From assembly GCA_012295275.1 (NCBI GenBank), contig CM022677.1:3566468-3588967 (forward strand): a DNA stretch of 22,500 nt. Reading direction: 5' to 3'. Below, in pieces: positions 1 to 9,154 of this stretch. This stretch comes from Chrysomallon squamiferum. Lineage: Eukaryota; Mollusca; Gastropoda; Neomphalida; Peltospiridae. The notes under the pieces were generated by a model that was given only the letters and a program-made list of their open reading frames with translations, did no database searches and was not told the DNA's origin. Every line of letters begins with the position of its first letter. The first letter of the stretch is position 1. Both the position numbers and the translations under genes were made by a program.

Positions 1-860
1 TGTTTCTTTTTGTGTTGGTGTTTGTTTGTTGGTGTGTGTGTGTGTTTGTTTGTTGTGTTTGTGTGTGTGTTTCTTTTTGTGTTGGTGTTTGTTTGTTGGT
101 GTGTGCATTTCTGTTGGTGTGTGTTTGTGTGTGTGTGTGTGTCTGTTTGTTTGTGTGTGTGTGTCTGTGTATTGGTGTGTGTCTGTTTGTGTATTGGTGT
201 GTGTCTGTTTTTGTATTGGTGTGTGTCTGTTTGTGTGTTGGTGTGTGTCTGTGTGATGGTGTATGCTTGTTTGTGTATTGGTGTGTGTCTGTTTGTGTGT
301 TGGTGTGTGTCTGTTTGTGTGATGGTGTATGCTTGTTTGTGTATTGGTGTGTGTCTGTTTGTGTGTTGGTTGTGTTTGCTTGTGTGATGGTCTGTGCTTG
401 TTTGTGTATTGGTGTGTGTCTGTTTGTGTGTTGGTGTGTGTTTTTTGTGTGTCGGTGTGTGTTTGTTTGTTGGTCTGATTTTGTCTGTGTGTTTTTGTGT
501 GTGTTTATGTGTTGTGTGTTGTGTGTGTGTGTGTGTGTGTGTGTTTTTGTTTGTGTGTTGGTGTGTTTGTTTGTTTGTTTGTGTGTGTGTGTGTGTGTTT
601 GTGTGTGTTTGTGTTTGTCTGTGTATTGGTGTGTGTTTGTGTGTTTGTGTGTTAGTGTGTGTTTGTCTGTGTGTTAGTGTTTGTGTGTTGGTGTGTGTGT
701 ATTTTTGTTTGTGTGTTAGTGTGTGTTTGTCTCTTTGTTTGTGTGTTGGTATGTGTTTGTGTTTTGGTGTGTGTTTGTTTGTGTGTTGGTTTTTGTTTGT
801 GTGTTGGTGTGTGTTTGTTTGTATCGTGTATGTCTGTGTATGTTTGTGTATCGTTGTATA
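1..860. repeat. GT-rich minisatellite, degenerate ~22-bp unit
   Basis: The + strand is almost entirely G and T, with few A or C. A unit of about 22 bases, built from TGTGTGTCTGTTTGTGTATTGG-like text, recurs with small variations, and groups of three (about 66 bases) appear to repeat between positions 180 and 420. Long open frames of Val/Cys/Leu/Phe here are by-products of the composition and are not genes. The array is cut by the left edge of the window. Confidence 0.93.
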
Positions 861-1130
861 ATTGTGGGTAACACAGGAGAAAAAGAAAACACAATCGTTA
901 CAAAATAGAATTACTTGAATCTTTTTCTCAGTTCCTAACTTATCTCTTACAGTTACATATTTTATATGTATACTGTACATCTTTATTTGAAATAGAGTGG
1001 GTGTGTCATTGAGTTGTGTATGTTAGAGAGTGAGAAGACGGATATAAAACATCTGTGTGTGAAATATTGTGTGCTGTTTTTTTTGTTTTTTTGGTCCGCT
1101 TGTGTATTTTATTATTATTATTATTATTAT

Positions 1131-1164
<34 letters not shown>

Positions 1165-1570
1165 TGTTGTAGTAGTAGTAGTAATTGTTGTTATTGTTGT
1201 TGTTGTTTATTCAGTTTTTTCTTCTGTTGCCTTGTACACATTTCATTTGATATCTCATAGTTTTCCATTTAATTTCTTTAGTAATTTCTTCATTTATTAT
1301 TTTTATTAATTAATTAATAAATTAATTATTTCATTTATATTTTTTATTATATTATTTTGTTCTTGTCTTGGGTTTATTGTTATTAATACTTGTTTAAGTT
1401 AAAGTTAATTTATTTCAGATAAACATTAAAACTTTTTTTATTTTCAATTTTTGCTTGAAGATCATCTGTGTTGTGCCAGTGCAAGAGAAAATAAAAATAT
1501 CTACATGGATGCTCACATGAAAATAGGTTTACTTTCTCTTACTCTTTGTTTATATTTCTGTTACACCCGA
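861..1570. other. AT-rich non-coding stretch
   Basis: No gene is recognisable here. The stretch holds the trinucleotide array at 1108-1206 (listed separately) and TTAATTAATTAATAAATTAA-like text around 1305-1325. Candidate splice acceptors occur but no conserved protein segment was seen next to them. Confidence 0.6.
1108..1206. repeat. Compound trinucleotide array (ATT)n(AGT)n(GTT)n
   Basis: A run of ATT units passes into AGT/GTA units and then GTT units. The poly-Leu/Val/Ser open frames over it are low-complexity artefacts. A second compound array with the same AGT, AAT and AAC units lies at 9952-10083. Confidence 0.92.
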
Positions 1571-1750
1571 TATTATACTTCAGTGTTTATATACTTGCAA
1601 AACCATCAGTTTTAGTAAATACTGTTAATTTATATTGCTGTATTATTTATATGTAACATTCTGTTTATATATGCTATTGATAAGTATCATGTATGGCCAG
1701 TATTATACTTCAGTGTTTATATACTTGCAAAACCATCAGTTTTAGTAAAT
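1571..1750 (+). repeat. Direct repeat, two identical 50-bp copies
   Basis: Positions 1571-1620 and 1701-1750 read the same over 50 bases, beginning TATTATACTTCAGTG and ending TTTTAGTAAAT. Their starts are 130 bases apart. The intervening sequence is unrelated AT-rich DNA. Identity over 50 bases suggests a recent local duplication or two copies of a short repeat family. Each copy contains a TTCAG that could act as a decoy splice acceptor. Confidence 0.92.
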
Positions 1751-2599
1751 ATTTTTTTATTTTTCTTATTTATATTAATATTCTGTTTACTACAGATTAA
1801 ATATGTATCTGTGACTGGATGACATTTTATACTGACTGTGATAACAAATGAAGTGAATTCTCAGGAAATGTGTTGTCTCTCATGTGAAGAGTTCAAAACA
1901 CAGATAAAATAGAAAGTAAATACAACAAATCACTTTTCTTTTAAGTCTAATAGCTATTGAAACAGCCAATTAATTTATTAATTTATTTATTTATTATATT
2001 TAAATTAACAAAATTTAACTTTATAAATATTTAAAGTAAAAATAGTACAAGCATGAATCTGTTTTCTTTTCGTTTTTTTTTTTTTTTTTTTTTTACTATT
2101 TAACTAGTTGTTAATGTTTTTTTCTCTTAATTACAAAATTTGTTGAAAATAATGGTGGTTTGAGACCATGATGTGGATTCCTTTCTCTTGTTGCAGACAC
2201 AATACAAGATGCGGTCAGTCGAAGAAATACTTTCCTGTCAGAATATCTGAAGATTTCATTTCTGAGCTAAAAATGAAATTAAGAAAAATAAGAATAATAA
2301 TTATAAATAATATTAATAGTATCAAATAAATAACAGCGATAATAATTAATAAAAAAAAAAATAGAAAAAATAAATAATTCAAAATTGTAATAAAATAAAT
2401 GAATAATAATAAGCAACACATACACAAAAAAAAATAATAATAAAAAAATAAGGATAAGAAGAAATCATATCTATTCTTTAAAAAAAAAAAAAGCAAAAAC
2501 AAAAACAAAAAATAATTCTTCAGTTAAAAAATAAAGTTAAAATGAAGCAGATATATAATTGTATTTTATTTTATTTATTTATTTATTTAATTATTATTA
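1751..2599. other. AT-rich non-coding stretch with homopolymers
   Basis: Contains a T run at 2073-2094, A-rich text at 2280-2520 that gives a spurious Phe/Tyr/Leu frame on the minus strand, and TTTA units near 2565-2590. A possible acceptor (CTTGTTGCAG) ends at about 2196 and is followed by roughly 70 bases of less AT-biased sequence. Its translations match nothing I recognise, so no exon is called. Confidence 0.55.
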
Positions 2600-2945
2600 T
2601 CGGACCACTGCAAAGCAGACGAAGAAACTAAGACGGCGTTCGGGAAGTTTCGGAATGATCCGAATGGTCACGACCACTTATACAATACTGGGTCAGCGAG
2701 CCTCCCGGTTTTGTTTATCAAGACTACTGTTAAATACAGCCATATCCGGTTTTCAAAATTAGTGTTTATAAAAATATGGTAAATTAAGGTAAGCCGATAC
2801 GTCCAATTTATCGAAATACGAGCAAACCTTTTATGTGAAGTCAATATTTGAGATAAAATCATTAATAGTGGCTCTTGTTGCCGAAACGGAACTTTGGTCA
2901 CAATTGTCGAACTGAATTGGCTGGCTAATGGCCATTTCGAGCCGT
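2600..2945. other. CpG-retaining block of unknown origin
   Basis: This block stands out from its surroundings. It is richer in G+C and holds more than a dozen CpG dinucleotides, while the flanks have almost none. It contains a short inverted repeat, TTCGGA/TCCGAA, near 2650-2666. The open frames on both strands (for example 2559-2762 on + and 2668-2901 on -) resemble no family I know. It may be a promoter-like CpG island upstream of the DHX8 relic or a recently inserted mobile element; no clear terminal repeats or target-site duplication were seen. Confidence 0.6.
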
Positions 2946-3299
2946 GTATATTAATTATTATACTATATTATTATATCATTTATTTTTCTTAGCAACATTT
3001 AGAAATATATACATGTACACAATTTTTTAATTTTATTTTGCTAAGTAATATTTTTAAAATATATATGTATTGTAGGTACACATTTTTAATATACCAGATG
3101 TTATGAAGTAGATACTAAGATAGGTATATTAAAATATTAATTTAAAATGTTAATTGTTATTATGTGTAAAATACATTTTTATATATTAAGTAATAGCATT
3201 CCTGTTGGTATTTATATTATTATTTTTTCATATAATAATAAAAAAATTCAAACTATTAATGATGTATATTTATGTTATATATTTATTCGGTATTTACAG
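2946..3299. other. AT-rich intron-like sequence
   Basis: Very AT-rich DNA with short duplicated phrases such as ATATATACATGTACAC and ATATATATGTATTGTAGGTACAC. It ends in a good splice acceptor (ATTTACAG at 3292-3299) that opens the first DHX8 exon. No other coding signal is visible. Confidence 0.55.
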
Positions 3300-3428
3300 A
3301 TGGTTGGATTTCCACTGGAGTCCATATTGTCCAAGATGTTTGCCATGTCATTTCACTTGACCTGTAGTTCTGGAATTATCACAGTTGTGTCCATGTTGTC
3401 TGTGCAGAATGTTTTTTACAGACCAGAG
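3300..3428 (+). pseudogene. DHX8: DHX8-like exon A (intact frame)
   Basis: A 43-codon exon, phase 0 at both ends, follows the acceptor TATTTACAG. It has no stop and reads MVGFPLES...[10 protein letters not shown], then [13 protein letters not shown]. The family normally has FPLEPML.KML and [13 protein letters not shown] at this place. The donor is GTTTGA, weak compared with GTAAGT, which fits decay. The frame happens to run into the intron and stops after one more codon. Confidence 0.87.
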
Positions 3429-4014
3429 GTTTGAAATTCATTTTTTATATTGGTATCACAGATATGATTAAGTTAGTATAACACTGAACATCCAAACTTT
3501 TGGACATAAGAAAAAGAAAAAGAAAAATGATTATTAAACACATTTTACATACAACATCTTATGTTTTGAAGATGCATAAATAAAATAAATTACTTTTCAT
3601 TCTTCCTAAAGATTATTATTATTATTAATTGTTTTTATGGGAAATAATCTTTTTTAATAAAAATGTTTGACACAATGAGAATTTTGTCACTAAATTGGAA
3701 AAAAACTTAAAGCTTTCAGTTTCCTTTTTGTTGGTTATTATGAACAATAATAAAATACAGAAAAGCCTGAGTAAAATAAATTTATTCTGACTAAATTATT
3801 TGTATTTTTAATATTTTAGGAGATATTTAAATAGTAATTTGTTTTTGTTTCCAGAGATTACCAATGATACATTTTATACTGTTTTTTTTTTTTTTTTTTA
3901 GTTAACTATAATTTTATTTATTAGAGTTATCAGTAATCAATGTTACATTTTTCTTAGTTGACTCACTTTTTTGTTAAGGTTTATCATTGATAAATGTAAT
4001 TTATCACTTTACAG

Positions 4015-4212
4015 GATAAACAAGCCCTTGCTGTCCAGAAAAAATGCCAGGTTCCTTCAGGCCAAGGATGACCACTTGACCATGTGTGTAGTGCACAGTT
4101 CAGTGAAGAACAATCACTTCTCCAGTCCTGACTGTTAAGAGAAACTTGTACTGACTCAGACACTCAGATGCACTCAACATGTTTGTAAACAGATGCTGGG
4201 TATAATAGACAA
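4015..4212 (+). pseudogene. DHX8: DHX8-like exon B (frameshift and stop)
   Basis: The exon opens in phase 0 with DKQALAVQKK. One extra base next to the A run at 4039-4044 then moves the homologous frame: it continues as QAKDDHLT, SSVKNNHFS and, at the end, KQMLGIIDK. In DHX8 this block is normally EGDHLT...WKNNKFSNPWCYENF...KQMLGIMDR. Without the shift the first frame stops at TGA 4069-4071. In the shifted frame TAA at 4136-4138 replaces the conserved Tyr of the WCYENF motif. The exon probably ends at 4212 before GTAATT, in phase 2. Confidence 0.85.
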
Positions 4213-4767
4213 GTAATTCAGTTTACTACCAGATTTTATAAACTTTAACATAATAAATTACTTAATTTCACCTGAGAATGTTTTAATATTAATATTATTA
4301 CATATAATTTTATTGTTTATTTGTAAATACAGACTTTGTCATTGATTTAGCAATTGTGAAAACATAGCTGTAAGAGGAAATAGTCAATTGAACATGTATT
4401 TTAGAAAGTTTCAAATTTAAAATTTAGAATAAGATAAAGATTATAGATTTTATTTGTTATCAATTTAAAAAAGTAAAAAATAAAAATAAAGTATATATTT
4501 TATTTTTAAAATTATTAGATTCAAACTTAAAGGTTCTGACTTGATTTGTTCAAACTTGTGTTAAACACACACATCCCCAGATAATCAAAACTACAGGAAC
4601 AACAAGAAATATTTTAATAAATATAATTTGCTTTTATTTTATTTCAGTTAAACTTTATTTCACTCAAGATATATATTCGTTGAAAACATCACTTCAAATT
4701 CAAGTGAAGAAATAAAATTATAATAGTTGTTCTACAAAAAATGTACAATTTAATGTTTTATTTTCAG

Positions 4768-4908
4768 AAGCAGGCTGGATGTTATATCAGAATCACCACA
4801 GAGTACAGAAATCTATTTACAGCAGATTCTTAGATCAAAGAAATCACAGGACAGTTACAGACAATCAGATGTTTTACATGAGTGCTGTTTTAACAGGCTG
4901 AGTGATTG
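4768..4908 (+). pseudogene. DHX8: DHX8-like exon C (internally shifted, shortened)
   Basis: Flanked by TTTTCAG and a perfect GTAAGT donor. The frame set by exon B is open for all 47 codons, starting SRLDVIS (family HKLDVVS) and ending CFNRLSDW (family LFNRQPEW). The middle is homologous in a different frame, reading RVQKSIYSRF (family RVQKAICSGF) and later MFYMSAV. A pair of compensating indels therefore scrambles the centre. The normal exon codes for about 61 residues, so some 42 bases are missing net. Confidence 0.82.
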
Positions 4909-5048
4909 GTAAGTAAACTGTATGTACATCACATTTCTAATACTATTACTGACATTTTTGTTTTAAATGTATGAATGTCATGTCTGATGTTTTGGACACA
5001 AGCTGGTGTTGTACACAGAGTACAGAAATCTATTTACAGCAGATTCTT
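4797..5048 (+). repeat. 35-bp exon fragment duplicated into the next intron
   Basis: Positions 4797-4831, inside DHX8-like exon C, are repeated without change at 5014-5048 in the following intron (CACAGAGTACAGAAATCTAT, then TTACAGCAGATTCTT). The copied part is the one coding RVQKSIYSRF in the homologous frame. No other similarity joins the two sites, so only this exon core was copied. Confidence 0.9.
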
Positions 5049-5328
5049 CACATCATGCTTGACTGATAAATAAATGTAAACTTTTCTCTGACAATTTTTA
5101 ATGAACTTTTCCTTAAGGCCTTTCTGTAACTATGAAGTGTGAAATGTAATTTTAAATGGTCTGTTTCAGATGATAGTTATTAATTATTATTTTTGATAAT
5201 GACAGTGTTAGAGAAAAACTCTCCATATTCAGAGGTGAACTTTTATAATCAAGAACATATTAATACTGTGTATACCATTCTGAATATTATTTTAATAAAT
5301 CATTTTTATTTTTGTTTTAAATTTTCAG

Positions 5329-5542
5329 GGTTTTTATAATAAGAAGTGCTAATGATAATCATCCATTCATTCTAAATGGCTTCTCTACTTGTCTCCAAGT
5401 GTTTCAAATGTTCTGATCACACTGAACTAAGTAAGCAGAAGAAATAACAGAAAATGAAACATCTCATCAAAAAAATAAAAAGACGCTGAATGCTTGGAGA
5501 ATATTGAGAACTTCTAGAAAAATCCACACCAAACAAATTTAA
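5329..5542 (+). pseudogene. DHX8: DHX8-like terminal exon D (several stops)
   Basis: Follows AATTTTCAG; its first G completes the Trp codon split by the intron, giving WVF (family WVVYHEL). The family's C-terminal tail is recognisable in pieces: CFKCSDHTELSKQKK (family FFKVSDPTKLSKQKK), then LNAWRILR (family PNAWRISRAFRRR). Lesions include TGA at 5414-5416 in the entry frame, TAA at 5445-5447 directly after KQKK, and a shift near 5485-5489. The last homologous frame ends at TAA 5540-5542, close to the position of the true C-terminus. Confidence 0.83.
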
Positions 5543-6947
5543 AAACATTACTTGTGTGAGTCATGGACTACTTAGTGAATAATTTATAAAACTGTGATTT
5601 CAGATTGGAAGTCACAATGTTGTTCATACATGATATCATTACATACAGACCTATATACATAATGTTTGGACCAGACACAGCAGCAAGTTCAGAGACTTTA
5701 ATTTTTAAAAATGATTTATGTTAGAAATTCTTGATTACTGCTTTGAAAAAAAAGTACACATTTTATATAAAGCTGTTTGGTCCAGGGGAGATAATTTCGT
5801 TTTTCTGTTTTATTTTTTTGTTTTTCTTATTTTGTTTTTAAACAAAATCTACTAAATTATCTATATCAAATATAAAATAACAAAGAACACTTAGACTTCT
5901 GGTAAAGATTTACCCAATAAAGGTATCTTAATAAAACATAAAATGGAAATAAATAATTTTGTGTGTTTCTGAAGATAAAATCAGAAATTAGAAATTTTCT
6001 GAAATTTTTTTTTTTCAGATTACAAATTATTTATTGAGCTTTTAAGTTTTTTGTAAACAAATATCTTAGTTATTTCATTTTGTATATTTTATTATTTTAC
6101 TTTTGTTGGATAGATCAGAAATCTTGTTATTTTTATATTTTACAGCATCCTTTGCTCTCATCTTAAAAACCTTATAAAACATTTTAAAACATTTTTAATT
6201 TAAAAGTTCAGTATTTTATATAATGCTTTTCTAAATTTGTATGTAAGGAAGTTTATGACATTTTTCTAAAATTAAGTTTTTTGTATGAAAAAGTAGTCCT
6301 GATATTAATTTGTTTTCTTGTTGAAATAAACATTTTGAATTATTTTGTATTCTGTTTTTAATTTAATATTTTTAGCTAACATTATCAAACATCCTAACAT
6401 GAGGAATATTTTTATTTACATAGTTTTGGCACATTAACCTAAACTTAATAAACATTACAAATTTTTATATATTAGTAGCTGTACAAAATTATTTGAATTT
6501 TCTCATTGAGGTTGAGTGCATGAAATATCTAACACAGAGAGAAAAAAAAAAAAACAGACTAGTTTAGACTGTTTATTTTAAGAAAAGTAAATAAAATTTG
6601 ATTACATATATTTATTTATTTGTATTTTAAAAATTGAAAATCAAAACAGATTTCACCCATTTTATCTACTCAGTAAGAGATATAAACATTTACTCAGTCT
6701 GTCAGGAATTTTTCTTTACACTGTCAAACTAGAAGTGAAAACATCAGCCTAAGAGACACACACTGATGTACTGGGTGAACCAAAACATATTTTCTGAACA
6801 TTAACACCTCATATTTCCTATGTCACAGTTTGATGTGTAGATTGGGAAAACAATTCCTGACTGCAGCACTGCGAGAAGACAGCAACTGTTACAGTCTCTG
6901 ATACTGCATTGTCCCACTCTGCTGTATGAGTCAGGTAAAGGACTAGC
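5543..6947. other. AT-rich region between convergent relics
   Basis: No gene was recognised. This is where the 3' ends of the + strand DHX8 relic and the - strand CAMSAP relic face each other. It contains an AAGGGRRRTAACTC-type motif at 5784-5798 and several AATAAA-like strings. The CAMSAP C-terminal CKK domain, which should lie here on the minus strand if the gene were whole, was looked for and not seen. Confidence 0.55.
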
Positions 6948-7078
6948 TCAGTCCTTCGTATCGTCAGTGTGGCGAGACATCACTCTCATGAACACTGCCT
7001 TCCCAAGTTTCTGTCTCATCTTGTTCTGCTGTTTTCTTCTCTCTTTTCCTTTCTCTTCTCATCCAGCTTCAGTTTCAG
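6948..7078 (-). pseudogene. CAMSAP: CAMSAP coiled-coil fragment (frameshifted)
   Basis: Reading from 7078 downwards, one frame gives KLKLDEKRKE, and after a frame change another gives ERRKQQNKMRQKLGKAVFMR and then VMSRHTDD before TGA at 6948-6950. CAMSAP proteins have LEEKRR followed by a Lys/Glu-rich helix and RLKLGKAAFLHVV at this point. About five residues seem to be missing between the two halves, consistent with a deletion that shifted the frame. A possible acceptor (GTTTTTCAG) precedes position 7308, but sequence between 7308 and 7078 is not clearly homologous. Confidence 0.75.
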
Positions 7079-7724
7079 ACGTCACCTGCTCTTCAACTTC
7101 CTGGCTGTTGTGTTTGCCACCGTCATGCACTGTCCTCTCAGTCATCTGCCAAGTGCTTTCATTTGACAACATAACAAATGAAGTGTTTAAACAAACATCA
7201 GCTTATTTTCACAAGAACACAGACTTCAACAGCACTCTGCCGTTTACATGTTGTTTCTGTCCATGTAAACCATCACAGAATTACCTCTTCTTGTGTACTA
7301 AGCAGTTTCTGAAAAACAAGCATTGATTTGTTTCCATATGTAGATATACAAAATATTTCTCTTTCTGACAGATACAGATATTAATGACTAATGTTTTATC
7401 CTGATATATATCTATATTTTTTTTTCAATTTCTAAAACATAAATATTCTTCGAATCATCAAATTATACTGAAAACTAAGAGATGTTAAAATTAATTTTTA
7501 AACTTTCAAATAAAAGCACAATAAAGTGAACTGCATTCTGGGAGTGGAAAACAAAACAAGAAATGGTTTTCATTACTCTTAGTACAAATATAAACTAACA
7601 AAAAATGAAACAATGCAAATGAAAATAAGGAAACATGGAAGTATACCACAATTAATTTACTTGTTTTTGTAGACTATCCCTGCACTAGTCTGTTTTTCTT
7701 ACTCTGTACTGAGAATATTTTACC

Positions 7725-7886
7725 AATACCAAACTGAGAAGAATGTAAGTAGATTGTTAAACAGAAAAGTTAATGTGTGTGTTTTTAATACCAGTTTATT
7801 GAGAAATCTCTCTGTCTGTTCTGCTGTCTGTGTGTGTCCCATTCTGATGTTTAGGTAACAACACTTGTCTGTTTTGTGGTATGTTC
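7725..7886 (-). pseudogene. CAMSAP: Possible later CH-domain exon of the CAMSAP relic
   Basis: A good acceptor (TTTCTCAG) precedes 7886 on the minus strand. In one frame the sequence reads DKCCYLNI and further on KLVLKTHTLTFLFNNLL. The CAMSAP CH domain has NKCFYLTLEDML and PLVLKPNVMVFIAEL in this order, with about 13 fewer residues between them. The match is short and loose; the sequence could also be non-coding. Confidence 0.3.
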
Positions 7887-8036
7887 CTGAGAAAGCAAAA
7901 ATAAAATTAAAATAAAAACAATAACAACACATCTCTCTAAACTATATATAAACATTAATAAATTTAATGTATGCTAAATTTTAGAGTTACCAACTGATTC
8001 ATTATTTTATTTACAAAAATTGTGTTTATTAAACTA

Positions 8037-8072
8037 ACCATGAAAACTGAGAGGCTGCAGACAATAGAAACT
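8037..8072 (-). pseudogene. CAMSAP: Possible remnant of CAMSAP CH-domain exon (SFYC)
   Basis: One minus-strand frame reads SFYCLQPLSFHG, resembling the HYYCP/SYYCP signature that follows the strand-specific position in CAMSAP CH domains. It lies in the right order between the exons at 8372-8490 and 7725-7886. Only about nine residues support it, and no clear borders are seen. Confidence 0.22.
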
Positions 8073-8204
8073 ACAGTACATTGTCTCCTATGTAACAGGA
8101 AAGTTAAACACTTTAAAATACTCATTCCTTTGTTTTAAAATACAAAAATAAACATTTACAACAAAATAACTGCATTTATATCAATGTAAGTATAGGCATG
8201 TGTG

Positions 8205-8270
8205 TATGTGCATGTGTCTGTGTGTGTATATGTCTATGTGTTTGTGTGTGTGTATATATGTGTACTTACT
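8205..8270. repeat. Degenerate TG/TA dinucleotide tract
   Basis: An irregular run of TGTGTG, TATATG and CATGTG units inside an intron of the CAMSAP relic. No unit longer than two bases is regular. Confidence 0.75.
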
Positions 8271-8371
8271 GATATATTATTTACAAACTGCAACTTCATT
8301 TATTAAATAAAATTAAACTTCATTAGTTTCAGAATAATGAAAAATATAAAAGAAAACAAACTCAAATTCAC

Positions 8372-8490
8372 CTGCTCAGATTTTTTTCTCTTTTGCAATG
8401 GCAGCAGTACAAACTTTATTTAACCAGAAAATAACTGTGTCCTCAGTGTCTGATGGAAGTTCACTGGATGTGTTAAAAGTTGTAATTTGT
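8372..8490 (-). pseudogene. CAMSAP: CAMSAP-like exon, CH-domain start (frameshift)
   Basis: Acceptor AAACTTTCAG precedes 8490 and donor GTGAAT follows 8372. Joined in phase to the previous exon it reads VRQITTFNTSSELP, then SDTEDTVIFWLNKVC. The family has VKRFSTFSASKELP and YDLEDAMVFWINKV, so similarity is strong and continuous. After AIAKEK the frame meets TGA (8376-8378 on +). Removing one base of the seven-base homopolymer at 8381-8387 would instead give KKSEQ up to the splice site, so a one-base insertion is the likely lesion; a sequencing indel is the alternative. Confidence 0.86.
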
Positions 8491-8854
8491 CTGAAAGTTT
8501 AAAAATTTCTTGTTCAAAATGCTGAATGTAAAGTCTGAGGTGTCATTGCATTATATGATAAATTATACAAAATATGCAGCCCAGATTTCATTCTGCATCT
8601 GCCTCTGTTCTCTGTCTTGCCATTCCTTCATCCTCTCTCCTCATACATTCCTACATTTACATATTTAACTGCAATCATCATAATACTTCTCCTTCTTAGT
8701 GATCAAAGTAGAAGGATGAATGCCTTTAAATACACCTCAAAAATAAAATAAATAAACTTTAACATACCCAAACAAACTCATTTTAATTAAAAAATGATTC
8801 AGATTTTAGTATTTAACAAGATAATATAAAATAAAGAAATAAAAAACAACATAC

Positions 8855-8941
8855 CTGACAGCTTGAACAGCATGTTCTACTGAAACAAATTCACTGGCAT
8901 ACGCCAACATCAGCACATGAATTAGAGCTGTACATGCATAC
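8855..8941 (-). pseudogene. CAMSAP: CAMSAP-like exon (LMLAYASEFVSVE)
   Basis: Acceptor CTTTTTTAG and donor GTATGT bound an 87-base exon, open throughout in one frame: ALIHVLMLAYASEFVSVEHA, then VQAVR. CAMSAP proteins read AHLALIDALMMAYTVEMVSIEKVV here, an unbroken match. The phase at its 3' end (two bases left) fits the next exon. At its 5' end the frame is off by one from the homologous frame of the preceding exon, so a frameshift lies at or near the junction. Confidence 0.86.
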
Positions 8942-9154
8942 CTAAAAAAGTAAAAAACAATAATAAACAAACAGTTAGAAATAAATAATTAATACTTCTG
9001 ACGTACTTTGTGATTAATAAAGTATGTTACCGAGTAATGCAACAAAACAACAGCAAATAACTGATTATTATTACACTATTTTATAATTAATTAAGAACTA
9101 TTACAAAACTTATTTTTCTCTTGACAACAGAAAAATAAAATAAAATAAACTCAC

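Larger units (their letters stand above)
3300..5542 (+). pseudogene. DHX8: Unprocessed pseudogene of DHX8/Prp22-like DEAH-box helicase, C-terminal part
   Basis: DHX8 (yeast Prp22) is the nuclear ATP-dependent RNA helicase that releases spliced mRNA from the spliceosome. Four exons are visible: 3300-3428, 4015-4212, 4768-4908 and 5329-5542. They cover, in order, the region downstream of the helicase core (winged-helix/ratchet part, OB-fold) to the C-terminus. Diagnostic pieces are [42 protein letters not shown] and LNAWRILR, which follow the family's order. The homologous frame keeps compatible intron phases across all three junctions (0, 2, 2). The copy is broken by a +1 shift in exon 2, stops in exons 2 and 4, and a net 14-residue loss in exon 3. 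The RecA-like domains with the DEAH motif are not seen upstream. DHX8 is favoured over DHX15, DHX16 or DHX38 because of the [14 protein letters not shown] wording. Confidence 0.88.

Noticed and set aside
10-908. Long Val/Cys/Leu-rich and Thr/His-rich open frames on both strands
   Set aside because: They arise from the GT-rich repeat, which lacks stop codons by composition; all frames are open and none resembles a protein family.
1055-1309. Open frames with poly-Val, poly-Ser or poly-Ile
   Set aside because: They translate the trinucleotide array at 1108-1206.
2215-2508. 97-codon Phe/Leu/Ile-rich minus-strand frame
   Set aside because: It reads A-rich low-complexity DNA in reverse; no motif and no splice or start context support it.
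6967-7326. 119-codon and 65-codon + strand frames with a signal-peptide-like start
   Set aside because: They overlap the CAMSAP coiled-coil remnant on the opposite strand. The hydrophobic Ser/Phe/Leu text is the reverse of a Lys/Glu-rich coiled coil.
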